A stretch of 6,617 nucleotides of DNA from JAFGOY01 sp034430335 (lineage in GTDB: Bacteria > Chloroflexota > Anaerolineae > Aggregatilineales > UBA3940), in contig DAOUES010000304.1 of NCBI GenBank assembly GCA_034430335.1, positions 1 through 6,617 on the forward strand, in the 5' to 3' direction. Positions within the stretch are counted from its first letter, which is position 1. Every line of letters begins with the position of its first letter. The notes beneath the pieces are model-generated. The model made no database searches. It saw only the letters and a program-made list of their open reading frames with translations, and was not told where the DNA came from. The position numbers and the translations under genes are program-made. Below are positions 1 to 5,820 of this stretch, in pieces.

Positions 1-986
1 AGCATTCCCCCCACCAGCCCGGCGATTACCAGTGCCGCGCCCACCCATGCCTTTTTCGGCCACCCGAATAGAATCACCACCAGCGCCGCGCTGAACCCCA
101 GCCACGCGCCGCGTGACCACGACATTAGCAGCGAAGCCGCCAGCAGCCCGCACAATACGATCAGCCCGGCCAGCGGCAGCCAGTTCGAGTTGAACGCCGC
201 CGGGATCACCCGCCGCATGTTGATCGGTCGACTTGCTTTCAGTTCGGCCCACACCGGTTTGATCCAGGTTCCCAGCGCGCCCAACGCCAGCCCGACTGCC
301 AGCGGAGCCATCAACCCGATGAACCCGCCATAGGGGTTCGGCTGCTCGAAGGTGCCGTATGCCCGGTAGAACCGGTCGCCGAGGATCAGGAAGTGCTCCG
401 GACCGTCGCCGCGCAGCGCAAACTGCCACACGCCGATCATCGCCTCGACCGCCCCCGTGCCGAGCATCACCCCAACGGCGGCAGGCCAGCGTTTTTCCCC
501 TGCCAGGTCGATCACCATCCACATGGCGAGTAGAAGCTGCACCCACTTGATCAATTCTTTCAGTGCGTAGCCGAGCGAGAGCGCGTTGAGGAAACTCAAC
601 GCCGCCGCCCCGATAAAGATCAGCAGCGGCACGTTGATCGCCGACCGGGGCAGCCGGATTTCCCGTTCGCGGGCCATCTTCAAGCCCCACGCTCCCAATG
701 TGACGATCAGCGCGATCTGCCCCAGGTCGAGTGGAAGCTGCGGCACGAAGTAGTCGGTCAACGGCTTGGTCGGGCCGAGGATGAGCGCCGCCGACAATCC
801 CACCAGCGGGTCGATGATCGTCAGCACCACCAGAATAACCGCCACTAGCCCAATCGCCGTCCAGAGCAGCGGCAGCCGGGCCAGCGCCAATCCCAGCGCG
901 ATCCCACCTGCACCTAACAGTAGTTTTCCCCACAGGGGCAGCCATTCCGATGATATACGCCATCGCCGCAGGCTGAAATCGGTCAT
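1..986 (-). CDS. O-antigen ligase/polymerase-like membrane protein (Wzy_C type), 3' end outside window
   Basis: This frame stays open from the left edge to an in-frame TGA at 1002-1004, giving at least 328 codons; the C-terminus is missing. The product is strongly hydrophobic, with successive membrane segments near residues 23-62, 66-76, 92-106, 120-136, 149-165, 172-193, 222-243, 273-293 and 299-312 (counted from the ATG at 998). Two signatures of the O-antigen ligase/polymerase superfamily are visible: RAYGTFEQPNPYGGF at 212-226 and SWSRGAWLGF at 293-302. The conserved PHN loop expected further on lies outside the window. Such proteins transfer or polymerise lipid-linked glycans on the outer face of the cytoplasmic membrane. 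Two starts are possible: ATG at 998, directly abutting GAGGG, or ATG at 986, which has GGATGGA seven bases upstream and is preferred. It carries no hydrolase domain, unlike its relative at 2665-5820. The superfamily is clear; ligase versus polymerase cannot be decided. Confidence 0.88.
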   Translation of the reverse strand, partial: MTDFSLRRWRISSEWLPLWGKLLLGAGGIALGLALARLPLLWTAIGLVAVILVVLTIIDPLVGLSAALILGPTKPLTDYFVPQLPLDLGQIALIVTLGAWGLKMAREREIRLPRSAINVPLLIFIGAAALSFLNALSLGYALKELIKWVQLLLAMWMVIDLAGEKRWPAAVGVMLGTGAVEAMIGVWQFALRGDGPEHFLILGDRFYRAYGTFEQPNPYGGFIGLMAPLAVGLALGALGTWIKPVWAELKASRPINMRRVIPAAFNSNWLPLAGLIVLCGLLAASLLMSWSRGAWLGFSAALVVILFGWPKKAWVGAALVIAGLVGGM

Positions 987-1078
987 CTCAACGTCCATCC
1001 CTCAGATTTAGCTCGGTGCCTACGAAGTTTAACCTGATAATCCGACTACAACAGTTCCGTCGCATAAAAAGGTATGTT

Positions 1079-1121
1079 GTCCCCTTTGCTAAGGGGGACA
1101 GCTTCTCGCTCCGCGAGAAGC
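1079..1121 (-). other. Two adjacent hairpins in the intergenic gap
   Basis: Between the decarboxylase stop (1139) and the next gene lie two inverted repeats. The first met by a transcript has perfect 9-base arms at 1101-1109 (GCTTCTCGC) and 1113-1121 (GCGAGAAGC) around a 3-base loop, starting 17 bases after the stop codon. The second pairs 1079-1086 with 1091-1099 around TGCT, with one bulged G. Neither is followed directly by a T-run. The nearest is a run of five T on the minus strand, about a dozen bases beyond the second stem, so neither is a classical intrinsic terminator. They could attenuate transcription, protect the 3' end of the upstream mRNA, or be a dispersed intergenic repeat. The rest of the roughly 150-base gap shows no convincing promoter. 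Confidence 0.5.
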
Positions 1122-1138
1122 AGGGGGTGATCGACTGG

Positions 1139-2077
1139 CTATTCGATCCGCTTCCTGAAATGTTCAATCGTCCGCTGCAATCCCTCGCGGATATCGACTT
1201 TGGGTTCCCAGTCCAGCACCTGCTTCGCCTTGCTGATATCCGGCTTTCGAGTCTGCGGATCGCCCTCGATCCGCTTCCCTTCCTCGAACACCATTCCCGC
1301 GTCGTTGCCCGTCAGTTCGTTGATCAATTCCGCAAACTGGATGATGTTCAATTCGTGCGGGTTGCCCAGGTTGACCGGGTCGTTCTCGCCAGACATCAGC
1401 AGCCAGTACAGCCCCTCGATCAGGTCAGAAACATAGCAGAAGCTCCGCGTCTGGAGACCGTCGCCGTAGATGGTCAGCGGCTCACCGCGCAGCGCCTGCC
1501 CGATGAAGTTCGGCACCACCCGCCCATCGTCTAATCGCATGCGCGGCCCGTAGGTGTTGAAGATGCGGGCGATATGGGTATTCACGTCATGGTAGCGGTG
1601 ATAGGCCATCGCCATCGCCTCGGCGAAGCGCTTCGCCTCGTCGTAGACGCCGCGCGGCCCGATCGGGTCGACATGTCCCCAGTAGGTTTCCGGCTGTGGA
1701 TGCACCTGCGGATCGCCGTAAATCTCCGATGTCGAGGCCAGCAAAAAAGCCGCTCCCTTATCTTTCGATAACCCCAGCACTTTATGAGTCCCCAGCGCCC
1801 CGACCTTCAACGTTGGGATCGGGAACTTGAGGTAATCGATCGGGCTGGCCGGTGAGGCGAAATGCAGCACCGCGTCGACTTCCCCCTCGATATAGATGTA
1901 GTTGGTGACATCATGCTTGATGAACAGGAATCGTTCATTCCCGGCCAGGTGCTCGATATTCCGCACACTCCCCGTGATCAGGTTGTCCATCGCGATCACG
2001 GTATGGCCTTCGGCCAGGAACTTGTCGCATAAATGTGAGCCGAGGAACCCCGCCCCACCGGTGATCAAAACACGCAA
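1139..2077 (-). CDS. UDP-glucuronate decarboxylase (UDP-xylose synthase), extended SDR family
   Basis: The enzyme oxidises UDP-glucuronate with bound NAD+, decarboxylates it and reduces the intermediate to UDP-xylose, a cytosolic donor for xylose-containing glycans. The 312-residue protein is full length for bacterial forms. The NAD-binding loop TGGAGFLGSH is at residues 6-15. The subfamily-diagnostic stretch HFASPASPIDY is at 72-82, followed by LLASTSEIYGDP at 112-123. The catalytic pair Y145 and K149 lies in YDEAK. RIFNTYGPRM (171-180) and YGDGLQTRSFCYVSD (204-218) follow, all typical of UXS rather than of general epimerases. The start is TTG at 2077, chosen because GGGGAGAG lies 6-8 bases upstream, an in-frame TGA sits at 2108-2110, and translation from here begins just before the first beta strand. 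No membrane anchor is present, unlike animal UXS. It sits between a macro-domain gene and a second glycan ligase/polymerase, consistent with supplying sugar for a surface polymer. Confidence 0.95.
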   Translation of the reverse strand: MRVLITGGAGFLGSHLCDKFLAEGHTVIAMDNLITGSVRNIEHLAGNERFLFIKHDVTNYIYIEGEVDAVLHFASPASPIDYLKFPIPTLKVGALGTHKVLGLSKDKGAAFLLASTSEIYGDPQVHPQPETYWGHVDPIGPRGVYDEAKRFAEAMAMAYHRYHDVNTHIARIFNTYGPRMRLDDGRVVPNFIGQALRGEPLTIYGDGLQTRSFCYVSDLIEGLYWLLMSGENDPVNLGNPHELNIIQFAELINELTGNDAGMVFEEGKRIEGDPQTRKPDISKAKQVLDWEPKVDIREGLQRTIEHFRKRIE

Positions 2078-2083
2078 GAGAGT

Positions 2084-2091
2084 CTCTCCCC
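2084..2091 (-). promoter_or_regulatory. Ribosome binding site deciding the TTG start
   Basis: On the minus strand GGGGAGAG precedes the TTG codon at 2077 by six bases (eight from the GGGGAG core). No ATG or GTG lies between the in-frame stop at 2108-2110 and the conserved NAD-binding loop, so this site fixes the non-standard start of the decarboxylase. Confidence 0.7.
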
Positions 2092-2112
2092 TTTGGAATA
2101 GAACGACTCAAA

Positions 2113-2142
2113 TTTACCGTTCGGTAAAGCGGGCGTATTGTA
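2113..2142 (-). promoter_or_regulatory. Palindromic operator-like site beside a -10-like box
   Basis: A palindrome with 7-base arms, TTTACCG and CGGTAAA, around TT occupies 2113-2128, upstream of the decarboxylase start. On the minus strand TACAAT (2137-2142) lies eight bases before it and resembles a -10 box; no good -35 box was found. A palindrome just downstream of a -10 box is where a dimeric repressor, for example of the TetR type, would sit. Read as RNA it can form only a short stem with a small loop and no following T-run, so a terminator is less likely. This would give the decarboxylase and the genes after it a control point separate from the upstream genes. The symmetry is directly visible; the function is inferred. 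Confidence 0.4.
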
Positions 2143-2162
2143 GCCGAAACGCCGGGGAGACG

Positions 2163-2705
2163 CTATAGCTCGTGCTTGTCGATCTGCCTGAGCAGTTCGG
2201 AGGCGAAGGTGTCGAAGGCTTCCTGCCCGTATAAGCAGCACACCACCAGTTCGAGGCCGGTTTCTTCTTCGTCAAGGTATTCGATGATCGTCGAGAGCAT
2301 GATTTCGGCTGCCGAGTCCATCGGGAACCCGAAGACGCCGGTCGAGATCGCCGGGAATGCGATTGAGGTAAGGCCGTTTTCGTCTGCTGTCCGCAGGCTG
2401 GAAAGCGTTGCGTTTTGCAGCAGCGAGTCGGCTGCTGGATCGTCTCCAAACGGGCCGACCGCGTGGATCACATACCGCGCCGGTAGATTCCCCCCACCGG
2501 TGATCGCCGCCCCACCCACCGGGCACGATCCGATTTCGTCGCATTCCCGTTGAATCGACGATCCCCCTTTTCGCCGGATCGCCCCGGCCACGCCGGAGCC
2601 TAACTGCAAATGCTGGTTGGCCGCGTTGACTATTGCGTCGGTGTTTTGTTCGGTAATATCACCCTCAACTAGGCGCAGCGTCCGGTTGTTGATCAATACT
2701 TCCAT
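2163..2705 (-). CDS. Macro-domain protein (ADP-ribose binding, probable ADP-ribosyl or O-acetyl-ADP-ribose hydrolase)
   Basis: A single macro domain fills nearly all 180 residues. Visible family motifs are GDIT (15-18), which places the adenine-contacting aspartate at D16; DAIVNAAN (23-30); the phosphate loop GSGVAGAIRRKGG (36-48); CPVGGAAITGGG (61-72); YVIHAVGP (78-85); and FPAISTGVFGFP (117-128), the second phosphate-binding loop. Macro domains bind ADP-ribose, and many remove ADP-ribose from proteins or the acetyl group from O-acetyl-ADP-ribose, in the cytoplasm. The GVD aspartate used by MacroD/YmdB enzymes is alanine here (A40), as in the Af1521-like group, so the exact activity is uncertain. 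The ATG at 2705 is preceded by GGAAGAGGTG (2710-2719) at good spacing and lies just before the first beta strand; it falls 41 nt inside the preceding gene. Its neighbours are glycan-export genes, and no partner ADP-ribosyltransferase is visible. Confidence 0.93.
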   Translation of the reverse strand: MEVLINNRTLRLVEGDITEQNTDAIVNAANQHLQLGSGVAGAIRRKGGSSIQRECDEIGSCPVGGAAITGGGNLPARYVIHAVGPFGDDPAADSLLQNATLSSLRTADENGLTSIAFPAISTGVFGFPMDSAAEIMLSTIIEYLDEEETGLELVVCCLYGQEAFDTFASELLRQIDKHEL

Positions 2706-5700
2706 TTTTCACCTCTTCCCCGATCTGGTGCATTAACCCCAGTGTCATGAAAAAGACAAACGCCATATCGATCAAAAAGTAAGGTTCATCTACCAGTCCG
2801 TGCGCGATGAACGCTGCCATACTCCCCATCAACCCTATGACGAGCGCCCGCAACGATTCGTTCCCACCCTTCAACCGTTTTTGCGTGCGCCACGCCATCC
2901 GCCAGAAAGCGATTTGCATCCACACGACTGCCGCCACCCCGATGATCCCCAGTCGAGTCCAGAAGCTGAGGATGAAGTTGTGCGGCGTCGAGAGATTCGG
3001 TTCCTGCCATGCCTCCGGCTGGATGTACCGTCCCCGATAGGCATAGAGAAACTGGTCGAGGCCCACCCCTGTCAGTGGATGCTCCCTGATCATCTGCCCC
3101 GCGCTTTTCCATAATTGAAGCCGGAAGAAGCTCGTGCTGGTGCCGCTCGTAAAATCGAACAGCCCCTTGAATCGTGGAATCCTCGACAGCGGGATCAGTG
3201 CCAGCCCTTCAAGTGCAGCGCCTACTCCCACCAGGATCAGCCCTTTGCGCCCCAGCCACAGGATGACTACCATCCCAACTGCCGCCGGGAGCGCCAGCAG
3301 CAGCCCGCCTTTTGATAAAGTCAGCCCCATCGCCCCGACCATCACCAGCGCCGCCGCCCCATACAGCCAGCGCCGCAATTTTTCCCCGCCGATCAGCGCC
3401 ACCGCCGCCGCTACCGGGATCGTCCGCCCCAGGAACAGTGCCGCCCCGTTCGGCGAGTTGTAGACACTCCGCAGCCGGGGAATGCCTGCCTCGGCAGTGA
3501 TCAGGTTCGTCCCGGTCACATACTGCGCCAGCCCGATCAGCGCAACGACCACCCCGGTCAGCACGAACAGGTCGACGATCCGCCACTGCTCCCGCCGGGT
3601 CAGTGAGAAAGTCCGCATTACCACGTAGAGCACCATCGGCTCGATGACGATCTGCCGCAGTTCGGTGACCGCTACCCCGGTCAGATCGGCCCAGCTAATC
3701 GATACCACGCACAGCGCCGCGAACAGCCCCACCGCCCTGTCGAGCGAAGTCATCCGCTGCCACAGGTCACGCAGAGTCGGCCAGCCGTTGACTTTCCGGC
3801 TACCGACGACGTGGATCATCCAGGCTGCCAGCGTCAGCAGGCTCGTGATCTCGACCATGCTGAATGCCCGGTCGAACAGCGGGCGCGGGTGGTAGAAGTA
3901 CGGCGCGAAGAACACGATCAGCGCCAGCCCGGTGGCGGGCCGGGCCAGGATCAGCAGGAAGTAGGCGATCAGCGCGAGGATCGTCAGCACCAGCCAGGGC
4001 GAAAAGTAGAAGACTCCGGCGGTCAGCGCCGTGATCAGCAGCGAAGGCCCATCGCCCAGCCGCCGCAGAACGTCGGGGATCAACCCGCCCCAGGTCAGCG
4101 CCGCCCCGATCCAGACCGTTAATCCTGCCAGCACTGCCAGCAAGAAATGCACGGCATCACCCACCCGCGAACCGATCCAGCCCAGCGCCTTATCGACCGC
4201 TTCACGCCAGCTCGCGCCCCGTCCGGCGCGGAACCCCAGAACGAACAGCGCAAGAGTCAACACGATCAGCGCCCCGATCATGATATCGTAGCCGGTTGTA
4301 TCGACGTTCGCGCCAACCGCGAACCCGGCCAGCGCCCATTGATCCCAGCCGCGTTCCGCTTCGATATGCGCCTCGTGAACCGTGCCATCTGCAAGGCCGG
4401 TCGCCACCGGCAGCGTTTCGACATGCGGCTGGTGATCGGGCGAGGTCAGCACCAGGTAAGCGCCCCGGTCATCGTGCGGCAGGCTCTCCGACGGCTCCCC
4501 GTCGATCTCGACGTATAAGTACGCCCGATAGTCGTCCCGCCGGACGGTCACCGCCAGTTGATCGCCCACGAAATCCAGGTCGATGGTGCTGTCGCCATCC
4601 TCGACGATATCCGCGCCCAGTTCCGAGAATTCCCATTCGCCGCCGTAATCCACCGGCGCAGCCTGCGCCGGGTAGCGTCCCGGCCACAGCGCGGTGTTGA
4701 ATTCTGTCGACCGCTCTTGAATCGCCCCGGCCAGCGGCGAGAGATCGCCGTTTTGCCCCCGTAGGGCAAACCCCCACCGCGCATCGGCGGCGGGAACATC
4801 GGGCTGCCAGCCGTCGAGGATCAGCGCCCCCGACCAGGGCCATTCGGTCAGCGCCCGCTCGTAAGCGGCGATGGTCTGCTCCGCCTGCTGATCGGCGCTC
4901 ACCTGCCCCCACGCCGAGGGATCGCCCTCCCAATCTTTCGGCAGCGCGTTCCACCCGAAGTGACTCGCCCACAGCGGTTTCTCCGCGTCCCCATACTCGA
5001 CCATCACCTCGCGCAGCAGCACCATCCGCGAGAAGTTCAGTAAATTCTCATGCGCCCGCCGGTCGTCCGGGCCGCTGTCAAACCCATACGGTTTGCCCGC
5101 CGCCCCGTCGAAGACTTCCCCGGCCCCGTTTTCGTACAGTGCCCGCAAATATTCCACATCGCTGATGTTCTTCGGCCCGGTTTCGATGGTCGGTGCAAGC
5201 CCGGCGGTCAATACCATCGAGCCGGAGTCGGCGGTGTGGATCGCGCCGTAGGCCGCCTCCAATAACGCCGCATAGTCGATTGCGCTGGGCGGATTGCCGC
5301 CCCAGCCGCTTTCGAGATTTGGTTCGTCCCATACCTGGTAAACGTCAATCTGATCGCCGTAGCGATCCGCCAGCGCCGCCGCGAACTCCGCAAAAGCCGC
5401 CAGATCGCCCGGCGGCGCGGTTGGGCTGTCCGCTGCCCATTCCGGCGACCGCCACACCACCGCCATCAGCCTCATTTCTCGCGCCGTGACCTCTTCGACG
5501 ATTCGGTCGTAGGCCGCCCAGTCGTAAGTGCCCTGTTCCGCCTCGATCTCGTCCCAGGCGAAGACCTGCCGCAGCCAGACGAAGCCGGTTTGATCCAATA
5601 GATCGAGGTTTTCTTGTAGTTCCGTTTGAGAATACTGTGTCAGTTCGACGTTGACCCCCAGCACCGGCACCCGCGCCGGGAGATCGTCCCCCGGCAGCCC

Positions 5701-5820
5701 GTCGAGCGCGCCCCGCAGACGCGCCTGCCGCTGCGTGATCGCCGCCGCTGCCCCCAGTGCGCCGATCAGCGCCCCGATGAATAAGAATAAGCTTGCCAGT
5801 CGTTTGTTTCGATTGGTCAT
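2665..5820 (-). CDS. Fusion of glycoside-hydrolase-like TIM barrel and O-antigen ligase/polymerase (Wzy_C)
   Basis: This is one uninterrupted 1051-residue reading frame. Residues 9-28 form a membrane anchor or uncleaved signal. Residues about 53-380 resemble clan GH-A (GH39/GH10-like) barrels: LRQVFAWDEIEAEQGTYDW (83-101), VYQVWDEPN (160-168) with putative acid/base E166, and KPLWASHFGW (281-290), where the usual nucleophile glutamate appears as H287. Residues about 391-503 look like a beta-sandwich with YLYVEIDG (434-441) and GWDQWALAGFAV (491-502). From 511 onward there are about 13-14 membrane segments. These carry Wzy_C marks: SVYNSPNGAALFLG (785-798), TLSKGG (834-839), REHPLTGVGLDQF (912-924) and STPHNFILSFWTRLG (944-958), where H947 is the likely ligase histidine. 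Topology places the barrel outside the cytoplasmic membrane. The ATG overlaps the preceding gene's TGA (ATGA), implying coupled translation. Likely role: polymerising or transferring a surface glycan that the barrel recognises or trims. The architecture is seen; the combined function is inferred. Confidence 0.9.
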   Translation of the reverse strand: MTNRNKRLASLFLFIGALIGALGAAAAITQRQARLRGALDGLPGDDLPARVPVLGVNVELTQYSQTELQENLDLLDQTGFVWLRQVFAWDEIEAEQGTYDWAAYDRIVEEVTAREMRLMAVVWRSPEWAADSPTAPPGDLAAFAEFAAALADRYGDQIDVYQVWDEPNLESGWGGNPPSAIDYAALLEAAYGAIHTADSGSMVLTAGLAPTIETGPKNISDVEYLRALYENGAGEVFDGAAGKPYGFDSGPDDRRAHENLLNFSRMVLLREVMVEYGDAEKPLWASHFGWNALPKDWEGDPSAWGQVSADQQAEQTIAAYERALTEWPWSGALILDGWQPDVPAADARWGFALRGQNGDLSPLAGAIQERSTEFNTALWPGRYPAQAAPVDYGGEWEFSELGADIVEDGDSTIDLDFVGDQLAVTVRRDDYRAYLYVEIDGEPSESLPHDDRGAYLVLTSPDHQPHVETLPVATGLADGTVHEAHIEAERGWDQWALAGFAVGANVDTTGYDIMIGALIVLTLALFVLGFRAGRGASWREAVDKALGWIGSRVGDAVHFLLAVLAGLTVWIGAALTWGGLIPDVLRRLGDGPSLLITALTAGVFYFSPWLVLTILALIAYFLLILARPATGLALIVFFAPYFYHPRPLFDRAFSMVEITSLLTLAAWMIHVVGSRKVNGWPTLRDLWQRMTSLDRAVGLFAALCVVSISWADLTGVAVTELRQIVIEPMVLYVVMRTFSLTRREQWRIVDLFVLTGVVVALIGLAQYVTGTNLITAEAGIPRLRSVYNSPNGAALFLGRTIPVAAAVALIGGEKLRRWLYGAAALVMVGAMGLTLSKGGLLLALPAAVGMVVILWLGRKGLILVGVGAALEGLALIPLSRIPRFKGLFDFTSGTSTSFFRLQLWKSAGQMIREHPLTGVGLDQFLYAYRGRYIQPEAWQEPNLSTPHNFILSFWTRLGIIGVAAVVWMQIAFWRMAWRTQKRLKGGNESLRALVIGLMGSMAAFIAHGLVDEPYFLIDMAFVFFMTLGLMHQIGEEVKNGSIDQQPDAAPS
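2710..2719 (-). promoter_or_regulatory. Ribosome binding site of the macro gene, inside the preceding gene
   Basis: On the minus strand GGAAGAGGTG lies four bases before the ATG at 2705 (six from the GAGG core). It is embedded in codons for the C-terminal GEEV of the fusion protein, so the last codons of that gene also serve translation initiation of the next one. Confidence 0.7.

Noticed and set aside
1079..1099. CCCCTT/AAGGGG stem as an intrinsic terminator
   Set aside because: No T-run follows the stem directly; the only run (five T) is about a dozen bases away on the minus strand.
1016..1534. 172-codon plus-strand open frame beginning with GTG
   Set aside because: It runs antisense to the well-supported UDP-glucuronate decarboxylase, has no family motifs and is a typical GC-rich mirror frame.
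2114..2449. 111-codon minus-strand open frame overlapping the macro gene
   Set aside because: It is an alternative frame of the macro-domain gene with arginine- and serine-rich composition and no recognisable motif.
4469..4972. 167-codon minus-strand open frame inside the fusion gene
   Set aside because: It is an out-of-frame shadow of the barrel and sandwich coding region; extreme Arg/Gly content and no motif.
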